A stretch of 64,000 nucleotides of DNA from Thermocatellispora tengchongensis (GCF_014202315.1 NZ_JACHGN010000006.1:434001-498000), one strand, 5' to 3'; counted from the stretch's first letter, positions 42,086 through 52,151 are shown. The notes: generated from the sequence alone by a model not told the origin. A program made the numbers and translations.

Positions 42086-44230
42086 ATGGAGAAGTTCACA
42101 GCCCGTGTCCTGCGGCACAAGGGCGCGGTCATGCTGCTGGCGGCGGTGGTGTTCCTCATCGGCATGGGCGCGACCCCGCTCGCGATCCAGCGCCTGTCGG
42201 AGGAGTACGCCCACCCCGGGATGCCCGCCTTCGACGCCAACCAGGAGATCACCGCAATCTACGGCAACGGCGGCTACCAGCGGCCGTTCGTCCCGGTCGT
42301 CGTGCTGCCGGAGGGGCAGGGCGTGGACGCGAGCAAGGACGCGATCGGCCGGGCCTTCGCGGCCGTGGCCGCGAGGCTCCCGCAGGCCCGCGTCGTGTCC
42401 TACGCCGACACCGATGACCGCCGCCTGGTGGGCGCCGACGGCCGCACCACGTTCGGGCTGGTGTTCCCCGGCACCTACTCCGACGGAAGCCCGCCGGGCG
42501 GCGGCCTGGGCGAAACGCCGGACGAGAGCCCCGTCATCCGCCAGGCCATGATCCCGCACCTGCCGCCGGGCGCCGAAGTGCACGTCACGGGGTTGGACAC
42601 GCTGGCTCCCAGCGTGGACGCGGGTGGCGTGGACGTGCCCGCCAAGATCGGTATCGGCGTGCTCGCCGCGGTGACCGTGCTGTTCCTGGTGTTCCGCTCG
42701 ACGCTGGCCCTGGTCCCGATCCTGATCTCGGTCCTGTCGATCTTCGCCTCGTTCATCGTGATCCTGCTGCTCACGCTGGTGACCACCGTGCACGACGTGG
42801 CGCTGACCACGATGCCGCTGCTCGGCCTGGGCATCGCCGTGGACTACTCGCTGCTGCTGATCGCCCGCTGGCGCGAGGAGCGGGCCGGCGGCGCGCGCGC
42901 CGAGGATGCCGTGCGCCGGGCCACCGCGAGCGCGGGACGCGCGGTCCTGTTCAGCGGCGCCGCGGTGGCCATCGGGCTGATGACCATGGTGGTGCTGCCG
43001 GTGCCGTTCCTGCGCAGCCTGGGCATCGCCGGCATGATCATCACTGCTGTGAGCGTGGCCGCGACGTTGACCGTGCTCCCGGTCCTGCTCGCCCTCGCCG
43101 GTCAGCGGCTCGACCGCCGCGGCGGCGCCCGCCTCACCCGGGAAGCGGAGGCGGGACGGGCCTGGTCGGCCTGGGCCCGAGGCGTGGTACGGCTGCGCCG
43201 CACCGCCGCGCTCCTGTCCGGCGGGCTGCTGCTGGCGCTGGCCCTGACCGGCCTGGGGGTCAACCTCGGCCTGCCGGAAAGCCGCCACCTGCTCACCACC
43301 GGCCCCGGTCACGACGGGCTCACCGCGCTCACCCGGGCCGGCATCCCGGCGGGTGCGATCACCCCGATCGACGTCCTGGTCCACGGCGACCCGGCCGCCA
43401 CCGTCGAGGTGATCGGGCGAGTGGACGGAGTGGCCGCCGTGCTCGCGCCGGCGACACCCGCGTGGCGGCGCGAGGGGACCGCGGTCATCTCCGTGCTGCC
43501 GGTCGCCGAGACCGGGAGCACGGCCGGTGAGGCGACCATCGCCCGCATCCGCGCCGCCGTACCGGAAGGGGCGCGCGTGGGCGGGAACGCGGCGCAGAGC
43601 ATGGACTTCCAGGACCACGCCTACGGCGCGTTCCCCTGGATGCTGGCCCTGATCGCGCTGGTCACGTTCGTGATGCTGGCCCGCGCGTTCCGGTCGCTGC
43701 TGCTGCCGCTCAAGGCCATCGCGCTCAACCTGCTGTCACTGGGCGCGGTGATCGGGGCGATGGTGCTGCTGTGGCAGTTCGGCTGGGGCACACGGGAGAT
43801 CCTCGGCATCCAGCCCACCGGCTCGATCGGGGAGTTCGTCCCGCTCACCATCTTCGCGTTCCTCTACGGGCTCAGCATGGACTACGAGGTGTTCATCCTG
43901 GCCCGCATGCGCGAGGAGTACGACGGCGGCGGCGACACCCGCCACGCGGTCGTCCAGGGCATCGGCCGTACCGGACGGCTGGTCACCTCCGCCGCGCTGA
44001 TCCTGTTCATCTCGTTCGCGGCCCTGGCCATGACCCCCGAACTGGACGTCAAGGTCTTCGCCAGCGGCCTGGCCCTGGGCATCCTGCTGGACGCCACGCT
44101 CATCCGCGGCGTGCTCGTCCCCGCGGTGGTGGCGATGATGGGCCGCTGGAACTGGTGGCTGCCCGGCTGGGCCGCCCGGCTCCTGCGCGTCGAGCCGTCC
44201 CCGATCAGGAACGAGGCCCCCGGGAACTGA
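42086..44230 (+). CDS. MMPL/RND-family transporter
   Basis: 714 residues. Two repeats of one span plus an extracellular loop plus five spans. The first half has GLGIAVDYSLLLIARWREE and the second LYGLSMDYEVFILARMREEY, the proton-relay motif in span 4 of each half. About 12 membrane segments in all. MMPL proteins export lipids, siderophores or drugs using the proton gradient. The following TetR gene overlaps its end, so it is probably a regulated efflux pump. It is 5 kb from the siderophore island with a defence-like gene between, so a link to the siderophore is not supported. Confidence 0.85.
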   Translation: MEKFTARVLRHKGAVMLLAAVVFLIGMGATPLAIQRLSEEYAHPGMPAFDANQEITAIYGNGGYQRPFVPVVVLPEGQGVDASKDAIGRAFAAVAARLPQARVVSYADTDDRRLVGADGRTTFGLVFPGTYSDGSPPGGGLGETPDESPVIRQAMIPHLPPGAEVHVTGLDTLAPSVDAGGVDVPAKIGIGVLAAVTVLFLVFRSTLALVPILISVLSIFASFIVILLLTLVTTVHDVALTTMPLLGLGIAVDYSLLLIARWREERAGGARAEDAVRRATASAGRAVLFSGAAVAIGLMTMVVLPVPFLRSLGIAGMIITAVSVAATLTVLPVLLALAGQRLDRRGGARLTREAEAGRAWSAWARGVVRLRRTAALLSGGLLLALALTGLGVNLGLPESRHLLTTGPGHDGLTALTRAGIPAGAITPIDVLVHGDPAATVEVIGRVDGVAAVLAPATPAWRREGTAVISVLPVAETGSTAGEATIARIRAAVPEGARVGGNAAQSMDFQDHAYGAFPWMLALIALVTFVMLARAFRSLLLPLKAIALNLLSLGAVIGAMVLLWQFGWGTREILGIQPTGSIGEFVPLTIFAFLYGLSMDYEVFILARMREEYDGGGDTRHAVVQGIGRTGRLVTSAALILFISFAALAMTPELDVKVFASGLALGILLDATLIRGVLVPAVVAMMGRWNWWLPGWAARLLRVEPSPIRNEAPGN

Positions 44231-44928
44231 CCAACAGCAAGGCCGCCCGCATCCTGGACAGCGCGCGCGAGCTGGTGCTCGACCACGGCGCGGGCAAGGT
44301 CACCGTCTCCGAGATCAGCCGGGCGGCCGGCGTCGGCAAGGGCACCGTCTATCTGTACTGGCCCAGCAAGGAAGACCTCATCCGCGGGTTGTTCGCCCGC
44401 GACCTGCTGACCCTGCTGGACGAGGGGATCGCCCGCATCAGCGCCGATCCCGGCACCGTCCGGCCCCGCCGCCTGGCCCCGTTCGTCATCCGCACCGGGC
44501 TGAGGCTTCCGCTGGCGCGCCGCATGCGCAGCGGCGACCCGGAGCTGCTGCGGGTGCTCATGCAGGACCCCGGCGACCGCGAGCTGTACGCCCGCACCCG
44601 CCCCGCCGCCATGTGCGACGCGGTCATGCCGGTCCTGCGCCGCCACGGCCTGATCCGCGACGACCGTCCGCTGCCCAGCCAGGCGTACGTCCTGCACGCC
44701 CTGCTCGACGGGTTCTCCACCGCCGTCTCCCAGCCCGAGACCGCTCCACCCGGCGTCGACGACCCCGACGCCGTCCTCGCCGACACCGTGGCCCTGCTGC
44801 TCGAACCGGCCGACGCGCCCGGCGAGGCGGCCGTCACCGCGGCCGCCGAGGAGACCCTTGCGATCTTCCGCGAGATCCGCGACGCGGTCCTGGACCTCAT
44901 CGACCGCAGTCACACCCCCGCACGATGA
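44155..44928 (+). CDS. TetR-family regulator overlapping the MMPL gene
   Basis: The HTH reads VTVSEISRAAGVGKGTVYLYW, a typical TetR DNA-binding unit, followed by a 150-residue helical domain. No ATG is available: the nearest in-frame GTG is 44155, inside the MMPL gene, giving 257 residues with an unlikely 24-residue leader; a CTG at 44227 overlapping the MMPL stop (CTGA) would give 233 residues and mimic the ATGA junctions used elsewhere here. Whichever is right, translation is coupled to the transporter, which it probably represses. Confidence 0.75.
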   Translation: MAARLGRPAPARRAVPDQERGPRELTNSKAARILDSARELVLDHGAGKVTVSEISRAAGVGKGTVYLYWPSKEDLIRGLFARDLLTLLDEGIARISADPGTVRPRRLAPFVIRTGLRLPLARRMRSGDPELLRVLMQDPGDRELYARTRPAAMCDAVMPVLRRHGLIRDDRPLPSQAYVLHALLDGFSTAVSQPETAPPGVDDPDAVLADTVALLLEPADAPGEAAVTAAAEETLAIFREIRDAVLDLIDRSHTPAR

Positions 44929-44989
44929 CACCGCCCGCGATGCCGGGAACGCCGGACGGCCCATCCGCGGCCTTCCAGGCTCCGGCGGA

Positions 44990-45511
44990 TCAGACCTGGT
45001 CGTAGACGAGGAGCCCGTCCTCGCGCAGACGGGCTCCCGGCGTGGGCCGGTGCTCGGTGAGGCGGCCGTCGTGGGCCAGGTGCAGCACCTGGGCGCGCCG
45101 GGCCAGGACGGCGAAGTCGGCGATGATCCGCCGATGACAGCGCCACCACACCGCCTCCGCGCACATCACCGCCGTACGCGTGGTGGCGGCCTGGCGCAGC
45201 AGCTCGTCCATGGCCGCCACGAAGTCGGGGTGGCGGGAGTGGCCGGCGTAGCCGCGGAAGGAGGCGTTGTGCCAGTACACGTCCGGGGAACCGGGCGGTT
45301 CCTTCCGGAAGCCGCCCAGCCGCCGCTCCCATCGGTAGCGGAGCCCCGCCTCCGGCAGCCACCTCTCCAGCGCCCCGCGCCCGGCGTCCGGGTTGCGGCG
45401 GCTCCCGGGCGCGGTTCGCACATCGACGACGGCCCTGACGGCGGCGCCGCGCAGCAGCTCGCTCAACTCCGTACGCGTGGCGGTGCCGTGCCCGAACGTC
45501 AGCAATGTCAC
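44990..45511 (-). CDS. DUF488 family protein
   Basis: 173 residues from GTG 45511 (VTLLTFGHGTATRTELSELL). Conserved DUF488 features are VVDVRTAPGSRRNP near the N-terminus, then YRWERRLGGFR, ASFRGYAGH, and AVMCAEAVWWRCHRRIIAD, the Cys/Arg motif near the C-terminus. No function is established for the family. The longer frame to 45676 is Arg/Gly-rich and unlike the family. It is isolated. Confidence 0.75.
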   Translation of the reverse strand: MTLLTFGHGTATRTELSELLRGAAVRAVVDVRTAPGSRRNPDAGRGALERWLPEAGLRYRWERRLGGFRKEPPGSPDVYWHNASFRGYAGHSRHPDFVAAMDELLRQAATTRTAVMCAEAVWWRCHRRIIADFAVLARRAQVLHLAHDGRLTEHRPTPGARLREDGLLVYDQV

Positions 45512-45762
45512 CGGCTCGCGGGTCCCCCTGGGATCGAGTCGCCCTTCCCCCGGCCGGACCCGAGCGTGGGCGTCCACGAGCCCTATGTGCCCGCCACCAC
45601 GCCGCACACCCCTCCCACGGCCGGAACACGCACTCATGTTCCGTGGTGGTTTCCGTGGTCGGCACGGAGGTGGCACGCACCCCTGCTGCGCGAAGCTGTG
45701 ATCACAGCGATCAGCCGGGCGACACGCCCCGGCGATCGTGACCCACTACTGAAGGAGTGATC

Positions 45763-46215
45763 ATGGCCGGTAGCGCAAACCGCACGTACGAGGGGTTCAC
45801 CGCCGAGGAGCGGGCCGCGATGAAGGAGCACGCCCAAGAGCGGAAGAAGGCGGCGCGCCGCGGCTCGCAGGCGGAGAAGGCCGCGGAGGCGGAGCGGGAC
45901 GTGCTCGCGAAGATCGCCGAGATGCGGGAGCCGGACCGGATCATGGCCGAGCGCGTCCATGCCGTCATCGCGGCCACCGCCCCGGTCCTCAAGCCGAGGC
46001 TCTGGTACGGGATGCCCGCCTACGCGCTGGACGGCAAGGTCGTCTGCTTCTTCCAGAGCGCGGAGAAGTTCAAGGCGCGCTATGCGACGCTCGGGTTCAG
46101 CGATCTGGCGAATCTGGACGAGGGCGCGATGTGGGCGACCGGTTTCGCCCTGACCGAGGTGACGCCCGAGGTGGAGGAGCGGATCGCCGCGCTGGTGAAG
46201 CAGGCGGTGAGTTGA
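45763..46215 (+). CDS. DUF1801/YdhG-like domain protein
   Basis: 150 residues; ATG 45763 follows AAGGAG. An N-terminal charged helix ([19 protein letters not shown]) precedes the conserved fold with [36 protein letters not shown] and ATGFALTEV. Proteins of this fold (frataxin-like YdhG/DUF1801) have no firmly known biochemical role. No functional link to neighbours is visible. Confidence 0.75.
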   Translation: MAGSANRTYEGFTAEERAAMKEHAQERKKAARRGSQAEKAAEAERDVLAKIAEMREPDRIMAERVHAVIAATAPVLKPRLWYGMPAYALDGKVVCFFQSAEKFKARYATLGFSDLANLDEGAMWATGFALTEVTPEVEERIAALVKQAVS

Positions 46216-46272
46216 GGCACGCGTCCGGGGGACGGCCGGGTTCTCGCCGGGGCGGGATGCCATGGCATGCGG

Positions 46273-49068
46273 CTACCTGAGGGCCGTCGGCGCGAGGCCG
46301 AGGCCGGCGAGCGCGGTCCCGCCCACGGCGGCATGCTCGCCCCCGGCGAGCACCAGCGTGCGCGCCGACTGGTAGCGGCAGCCGGCCGCGTCGAACGCCG
46401 CGGCGGCGGCGAGTTGCCGTGGCAGGTCGCCGTCGAGCAGCGCCTCCGCCCGGTCCACCTGCGCGGAGGCGACCGGGTTGCCGGCGACCATGGCCCGCGC
46501 GGCGTCGATCCGCTTCCGGGCGTCCGGGTGCCCGGCGAGCACCGCGGCCTCCGCCCTGAGCGCCACGTACCAGTGCAGCCAGATCCAGGAGACCCACTTC
46601 CACACCTGGTCCGGCTCCGGCGCGACCCGCTCCAGCGCCGCGTTCGCGTCGCCGTGATGGAGCAGGACCATGGCGTCGAAGATCGCGCCATAGCCCCAGC
46701 GGTGCTCCGGCGCGGTGCCCGCCTGGTCCACGATCGCGAGCCAGGCCGCCCGGGAGTCGTGGTCGCCGCGCAGTCCGTGGATCATCGCGACCGACGCCGC
46801 GGCGGGGCCGAGCGAGAACGACCGCCGGCGGCCGCTCTGCTCCCACGCGTCCAGGAACCGCACGCTGCCCGTGAGCACCTCGTCGGCCTCGCCGGCGAAC
46901 GCGTCGGCGACCAGGAGCCAGGACGTGGCGTGGTGGCCCGCCTCGGCCAGCAGCGGGTGGCCGGCGAGCCGCCTGCCCCACCGGCGGGCTTCCGGCAGCG
47001 CACCCACCCCGAGGGCGGTTCCGGCGGCCATGGCGAGGGCGTCGATGAGCTCCTGCGTACTGGCAGGGGTGGACGGTGCGGAGGCCAGGATGTCGATCCG
47101 GCGCCGGGCGGCGGCTGCGGCGGCGAAGGGCTCACCGGCCCAGCTCTGGGCGCCGGAGAGCGCGTCGAGGGCGGCCGACTCCGCCACCGGGTCGCCGGCG
47201 CGCCGGGCGAGCTCGACTGCCTGTTCGGCGCGCTCGACCGTCTCCCGCGCCGTGTTGTCCGTGCTTCCCTGGACCGCGCCGAACGCGTCGGCGATCACCG
47301 CCGCCTCGGCCAGCGCGACGGCCGCCTCGGCGGCCGGGGAATCGCCGGACAGCTCTCGCGCCTCGGCGAGCAGGGCGGTCACCTCGTCCACGGAGGGAAG
47401 CCGCGCGAACGAACTGGAGAAGCGGTACGCGACCGTGGCGGCGGCCGCCAGGTCGCGCCCGGCCCCGGCGGTGTCCCCCGCGCGGCGGGCGGCCTCCGCG
47501 GCGGCGCGGTGCAGGCGGAACATGTCGTCGCCGAGCCTGCGGCACCCGGCCACCGCGGCGGCCTGCCGCAGTGCCACGGCACCGGCGGCGTCGTCGGCGG
47601 CGAGCCGGGCCGCCTGCTCCAACCGCTGCTGGGCCTCGCCGAGCAGGTTGCGGGCGAAGGCCAGCTCGGCCAGGGACACCGCGAGCCGGTGGGCGTCCTC
47701 GCGCCGCTCCGGCCGGTCGGCGGCCCAGGTGAGGGCGGCCCGCAGGTCCTCGGCCACGGCGTCGAACCGGGCGCGCCAGTCCGCGCCCTCACCTGCGATG
47801 AGGGCGGCCGCACTGGCCGAGCACCACTCCAGGTGCCGAGACCGGACGTCCGTCAGCTCGCCGGCGTCGGCGAGCCGCTCCATCCCGTACTGGCGGATGG
47901 TCTCCAGCGCGTGGTACCGGGTGCCGGTCGCGGACGGTGTCACGGCGAGCAGGCTCTGCTCGGCGAGCCTGCCGAGCCCATCGACGACCCCGGCCTGATC
48001 CAGCGGGGCGAATCCGGCGACCTCGGCGGCCGCATCGGCGGTGAACGGCGCCACGAACACCGACACCCGGCGCAACAGTGCCTGATCCTGCGGCTCCAGC
48101 AGGTCATGGCTCCAGTCCAGCACCGCCCGCACCGACCTGTGCCTGTCGTCGGCGCGGCGTCCGCCGGTGAGAATCCGGAGCTGATCGGACAGGCCGGCCA
48201 TGAGGCCGTCCAGCCCGAGCGTGGGCCACCGCGCCGCCGCCAGCTCGATCGCCAGCGCCATGCCGCCGAGCCGTTCGCAGATGGCCACGACCCCCTCGCT
48301 CACCGCCGGACCCGGTGGCCAGCCGACCGCCGCCGCGCGGTCCATGAACAGGGCCACCGCCTCCGACTCGTCGCCGCCGGCCCGCGACAGCGGCGGGACC
48401 GGGAAGACCCGCTCGAACGGCACCATCAGCCGGGCCCGGCTGGTCACGAGCACCCGCAACCGCGGACAGGCCGCCAGCAGCCGCTCCAGGAACGGCGCCA
48501 CCCCGTCTCGCACGTGCTCGCAGTTGTCCAGCACCAGCAGCGCCCGGCGATCCGCCAGCGCCGCCGGCACCGCGTCGTCGATGCCGCGGCCGGGCTGCTC
48601 GCCCACACCCACGGCCGCCGCGACCGCCGCGCCCACCCGGCCCGGCTCGGTGACCGGGACCAGGTCGGCGAACCACACCCCGTCGGCGAAGTCGCCGGCC
48701 ACGTCCTCCGCCACCGCCAGCGCGAGGCGCGTCTTGCCCACCCCACCAGGGCCCACCACGGTCACCAGCCGGTGCGTCTTCACCGCCTCGGCCAGCTCCC
48801 CACGCTCCCGCACCCGGCCGATGAACGCCGTCAACGGCGCCGGCAGGGCGGGTGCCGAGCGCGACCGCCCGCCGCGGGCGAGCTCGGCCGCGTGCCGGGC
48901 GAGCGCCCGCCGATCGGGCAGGTGCAGCTTGCGCAGCAGCGAGGAGACGTGCGACTCGACCGTGCGCACGGAGATGACCAACCGCGCGGCGATCTCCGCG
49001 TTGCTGAGGTGCTCCCCGAGCAACGCGAGTACTTCGGCTTCCCGGGCCGAGATCCCTGGACTGGACAC
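46273..49068 (-). CDS. LuxR-type HTH regulator with STAND/AAA ATPase and TPR-like tail
   Basis: 931 residues. Unusually for such regulators, the LuxR helix-turn-helix is at the N-terminus (ISAREAEVLALLGEHLSNAE, then RTVESHVSSLLRKL, residues 5-50). Then comes a P-loop NTPase with VTVVGPGGVGKTRLALAVA (near 105), a Walker B LLVLDNCEH and LVTSRARL, and a long helical C-terminal region of about 500 residues rich in Ala/Arg pairs, TPR-like. It resembles ATP-dependent transcription activators of the AfsR/LAL class. Target genes unknown; it is not adjacent to a biosynthetic cluster. Confidence 0.85.
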   Translation of the reverse strand: MSSPGISAREAEVLALLGEHLSNAEIAARLVISVRTVESHVSSLLRKLHLPDRRALARHAAELARGGRSRSAPALPAPLTAFIGRVRERGELAEAVKTHRLVTVVGPGGVGKTRLALAVAEDVAGDFADGVWFADLVPVTEPGRVGAAVAAAVGVGEQPGRGIDDAVPAALADRRALLVLDNCEHVRDGVAPFLERLLAACPRLRVLVTSRARLMVPFERVFPVPPLSRAGGDESEAVALFMDRAAAVGWPPGPAVSEGVVAICERLGGMALAIELAAARWPTLGLDGLMAGLSDQLRILTGGRRADDRHRSVRAVLDWSHDLLEPQDQALLRRVSVFVAPFTADAAAEVAGFAPLDQAGVVDGLGRLAEQSLLAVTPSATGTRYHALETIRQYGMERLADAGELTDVRSRHLEWCSASAAALIAGEGADWRARFDAVAEDLRAALTWAADRPERREDAHRLAVSLAELAFARNLLGEAQQRLEQAARLAADDAAGAVALRQAAAVAGCRRLGDDMFRLHRAAAEAARRAGDTAGAGRDLAAAATVAYRFSSSFARLPSVDEVTALLAEARELSGDSPAAEAAVALAEAAVIADAFGAVQGSTDNTARETVERAEQAVELARRAGDPVAESAALDALSGAQSWAGEPFAAAAAARRRIDILASAPSTPASTQELIDALAMAAGTALGVGALPEARRWGRRLAGHPLLAEAGHHATSWLLVADAFAGEADEVLTGSVRFLDAWEQSGRRRSFSLGPAAASVAMIHGLRGDHDSRAAWLAIVDQAGTAPEHRWGYGAIFDAMVLLHHGDANAALERVAPEPDQVWKWVSWIWLHWYVALRAEAAVLAGHPDARKRIDAARAMVAGNPVASAQVDRAEALLDGDLPRQLAAAAAFDAAGCRYQSARTLVLAGGEHAAVGGTALAGLGLAPTALR

Positions 49069-49120
49069 CGACTCATTATCCGTAGCGGCCTGTGCGGCCA
49101 GTACGGAGGCCGCGCCGTCG

Positions 49121-49516
49121 TCAACGCCGTGACGGCGGTTCGGCCTCCAGGCGCCGGCGCAGCAGGCAGAACTCGTTGCCCTCGGGGTCGGCCAGGACGT
49201 GCCAGGACTCCTCGCCCGTCTGCCCCACGTCGGCGAGCCTGGCCCCGAGGTCCAGCAGCCGCTGAAGCTCGGCGGCCTGGTCGCGGTCGGTGGGGTTCAC
49301 GTCGATGTGCAGCCGGAGTTTGCCGGTCTTGTCCTCATCGGTGGGGCTGAACACGATCGTCGGCCGGAGTCCGCCGAAACCTTCGCCTTCGGGGCCGATC
49401 TCCACACCGTCCTCGCCGCGATCGAGCACCACGTAGCCGAGCACCTTGCACCATAACTCGGCGAGACGTTCCGGCTCGCGGCAATCCAGCACCAGCTCAC
49501 TGATCCGACATGCCAT
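49121..49516 (-). CDS. VOC-superfamily (glyoxalase/bleomycin-resistance-like) protein
   Basis: 131 residues from ATG 49516. Begins ISELVLDCREPERLAELWCKVLGYVV, the usual start of the VOC fold, with LRLHIDVNPTDRD in the middle and WHVLADPEGNEFCLLRR at the end. The His in LHIDV and the Glu in GNEFCLL are two of the usual metal ligands. Substrate unknown; it belongs to the Glo_EDI_BRP-like subgroup very common in actinomycetes. Confidence 0.82.
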   Translation of the reverse strand: MACRISELVLDCREPERLAELWCKVLGYVVLDRGEDGVEIGPEGEGFGGLRPTIVFSPTDEDKTGKLRLHIDVNPTDRDQAAELQRLLDLGARLADVGQTGEESWHVLADPEGNEFCLLRRRLEAEPPSRR

Positions 49517-49664
49517 GGCCTGCCTCGTACCCCGGTGGCGTGCCGCACGAACCGGACATGCGCCGACCGCCGCCGCACTCGTCCGCACCGCACGTGGCCT
49601 GGCAGCCGGGACGCTTCTCGCTTGGCCTGGCCGGCAGGACCGCCTTGTCAGAGGATGGGAGCGC

Positions 49665-50165
49665 ATGGACGAGCCCTCTGAAGCCATCAGGCAGGCGGCG
49701 CGGCGGCTCGGGTTCGGAGCGCATGTCGCCACAGCCGTGGTCGGCAGGATCTATTCGGGGCTGGTGGGATTCCTCCTCCTTCCACTGATGCTCATCGGAG
49801 GTTCGGGCCTCCTGCTCGGGCCTGACTACTCCGTGCCCCTCCGTGTGGCCGGGGTGATCTTGCTGATGTCGGTTCCCGCCGTGTTCCTGGCCTGCCGGGC
49901 GGTGTACCGGCGCGAGGAGGCTCAGGCGTCGCGCCTGTTCTGCTTCGAGCACGGCGTGGTCCTGACGCGCAAAGGGGAGCCGCCGCGGTTCCACCCCTGG
50001 ACGGAAACGGAATTCAGGGAGGAGACCTTTCCGGTGGGCCACGGAGGCGCGGCGAGGGCCACGGTCGTCTACCTGTACACCAGGGACGGGAAACGGCTGG
50101 CGACCGTGCACCACCGAGATTGCCAGGAAGCGATCCGGCGGCTGAGCTCTGCCGTCTCACGATAG
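49665..50165 (+). CDS. Two-span membrane protein of unknown function
   Basis: 166 residues from ATG 49665 (GGATGGGAG upstream). Two hydrophobic segments (about 28-50, VGFLLLPLMLIGGSGLLL, and 60-78, VILLMSVPAVFLACRAVY) are followed by a soluble C-terminal part with FCFEHGVVLTRKGE and VVYLYTRDGKRLATVHH. This resembles actinomycete proteins in which a PH-like domain follows two spans, but I cannot name a family with certainty. Confidence 0.65.
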   Translation: MDEPSEAIRQAARRLGFGAHVATAVVGRIYSGLVGFLLLPLMLIGGSGLLLGPDYSVPLRVAGVILLMSVPAVFLACRAVYRREEAQASRLFCFEHGVVLTRKGEPPRFHPWTETEFREETFPVGHGGAARATVVYLYTRDGKRLATVHHRDCQEAIRRLSSAVSR

Positions 50166-50230
50166 ACCTTGGGGGAGGGCAGGGCGCGGCCGGGCGAGAG
50201 GTCGCCCCGCTCCCGGAAGAGAGGGAACGG

Positions 50231-52144
50231 TCAGGGGCCGGTCGTGAAATGGACCAGCCAGTAGGTGTTCCGGTCGAGCCCGATCTCGGCGAGGACCCGG
50301 ACCCGCCGGCCGGCCAGGTCGTACACGCCGGCGGTGCCGTCGTGGTAGACGAGCAGGTGGTCCTCGTTGAACCAGCCCCACAGGACGCCCTCGTCCGGCA
50401 GCGGGACGCGGGCCCGGCGTTCTCCCGTCTTCGTGTCGAGCACGCAGGCGGCCGGGCTCTTGCCCGGGCAGAGGCCGGCGAGCCACCGTCCGGAGGGCGT
50501 GAACCACCGGTCGCCGCTGTCGGCGGCCACCACGTCGTCGTAGGTGCGCATGACCGCGCCGCGCAGCGTGTACGCCCGGACACCGGTGTCGCCGGCTCGC
50601 ACCACGACGCCGTCGCCGCCCGGCAACCACAGGTACGCTCCCGACCCGGCGCCCGGCGTGCCGGCCCGGACCAGTTCCGCGCGCCGGGCCGCCACGTCCA
50701 CCACGACGAACCCGACGCTCTTCCCGTCCTCCTGCGCCGTCAGCAGCAACCGCTTGCCGTCGGGGGACCAGTGCGGGTGCTTCACCACGAGCGGCAGTTC
50801 CACGGTGGGGACGGAGAACCGGTCGCCGGTCGCGCGGTCGGTGAACCGTACGGCGTTGCCGTCCTCCGGCACGTATTCCGGGTAGCCGTAGATGGCGGCG
50901 ACCGTCGCGCCGTCGGGTGACACGACCGGGTCCAGGTACTCATCCAGCCGCCGGAACGTGTTCGTGCCCGGATCGCGCACGTACGCCGGCGTGCCGATCG
51001 TTCCCCCCTCCTCGACGAGGAAGGAGGTCAGCCGGAGCGGGTCGGACGGATGCTCGTGCAGCGTGGCCCGCAGCGCCGGGACGCTGACGGTGCCGGCCGC
51101 GGCGGGTGGCGGGCCGCTGAGCAGGGGGGACGGCCGCGGCACGGGCGTGGGAGAGGTGATGGTGGCGCCGGGCTCGCGCCCCCGGACGAGGGCCACCGTC
51201 ACGATCAGCGCGGCGGCCACCGCGACCGCGCCGAGTGCCCACCACCCACCCGTCCGCCGCCGGGACGGCTCGGGGACGGCGGCGTCCGGGACGGCGGCGG
51301 CGGTGCCCTGGGCGAGGAGGCGATCGGAGGAGGACGGCACGCCCGCCGGATGGCCGAGCAGCCGCAGCAGCACCTCGCCGGCCCGTGGCCGGGCCGCCGG
51401 GTCCTTGGCCAGGCATCCGGCGACGATGTCGCGCAGCTCGCCCTCCAGCTCGCCGAGGTCGGGCTCCTGGGTCAGGATCCTGTGCACGATCGCGGCCAGG
51501 GAGTCCGCGCCGAACGGCGGGTGCCCGGTCGCGGCGAAGACCATGGTCGCGCCCCAGGCGAACAGGTCGGCGGGCGGCCCCGCGGGCTCGTCGCCGAACT
51601 GCTCCGGCGCCATGTACGACGGCGTGCCCACGGGCCCGCCGCCCGTGGCGTCGCCGTCCACCGCGCGGGCGATGCCGAAGTCGATGACGCGCGGCCCGTC
51701 GGCGGCGAGCAGCACGTTGCCCGGCTTGAAGTCGCGGTGCACGACCCCGGCCCGGTGGATCGCGGCCAGCGCGGTGATCGTGCCGATGGCCAGGCCGCGC
51801 AGCTCACGCCCGCGCAGCGGGCCCCGCTCGCGCACGGCCCGCTGCAACGACGGCCCGTCGATGTACTCGCTGACGATGTACGGCACGCCGTCCGCGGTGC
51901 CCGTCGCGAGCACCTGGGCCGTGCAGAAGGACGCCACCCGGGGCAGCACCTCGGCCTCACGCCGGAAGCGCGCCGCGTCCACCGGGTCCGGCGCGGCGCG
52001 CAGCCTCTTGATCGCGACGAGGTCGCCGCCGCCGGTCTCGGCCAGGTAGACGACCCCCTGCCCGCCCTCGCCGAGCCGGCCGCGGACCCGGTAGCCGCCG
52101 ATCTCGGCCGGGTCGCCGGGCTGGGAGGCGGTGAGGTACGGCAA
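50231..52144 (-). CDS. Ser/Thr protein kinase with extracellular beta-propeller-like domain (active member of a triad)
   Basis: 637 residues, starting at TTG 52144, 7 bp after the preceding gene. The kinase domain (17-270) is complete: Gly loop LGEGGQGVVY, VAIK lysine (K46), HRDFKPGNVLL catalytic loop, DFG (VIDFGIARA) and APE (YMAPEQF). One span follows (about 310-328), then an outer domain with repeated strands and WSPDGKRLLL, WLPGGDGVVV, TPSGRWLAGL segments, as in six-bladed propellers. It is the third gene of an operon with two degenerate relatives, and probably the only phosphotransferase of the three. Confidence 0.88.
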   Translation of the reverse strand: MPYLTASQPGDPAEIGGYRVRGRLGEGGQGVVYLAETGGGDLVAIKRLRAAPDPVDAARFRREAEVLPRVASFCTAQVLATGTADGVPYIVSEYIDGPSLQRAVRERGPLRGRELRGLAIGTITALAAIHRAGVVHRDFKPGNVLLAADGPRVIDFGIARAVDGDATGGGPVGTPSYMAPEQFGDEPAGPPADLFAWGATMVFAATGHPPFGADSLAAIVHRILTQEPDLGELEGELRDIVAGCLAKDPAARPRAGEVLLRLLGHPAGVPSSSDRLLAQGTAAAVPDAAVPEPSRRRTGGWWALGAVAVAAALIVTVALVRGREPGATITSPTPVPRPSPLLSGPPPAAAGTVSVPALRATLHEHPSDPLRLTSFLVEEGGTIGTPAYVRDPGTNTFRRLDEYLDPVVSPDGATVAAIYGYPEYVPEDGNAVRFTDRATGDRFSVPTVELPLVVKHPHWSPDGKRLLLTAQEDGKSVGFVVVDVAARRAELVRAGTPGAGSGAYLWLPGGDGVVVRAGDTGVRAYTLRGAVMRTYDDVVAADSGDRWFTPSGRWLAGLCPGKSPAACVLDTKTGERRARVPLPDEGVLWGWFNEDHLLVYHDGTAGVYDLAGRRVRVLAEIGLDRNTYWLVHFTTGP

Positions 52145-52151
52145 GGCCGGC

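Noticed and set aside
42086-44230. MMPL transporter as the siderophore exporter (by analogy to MmpL4/5)
   Set aside because: It is separated from the island by unrelated genes, has its own TetR and no iron box; linkage is not supported.
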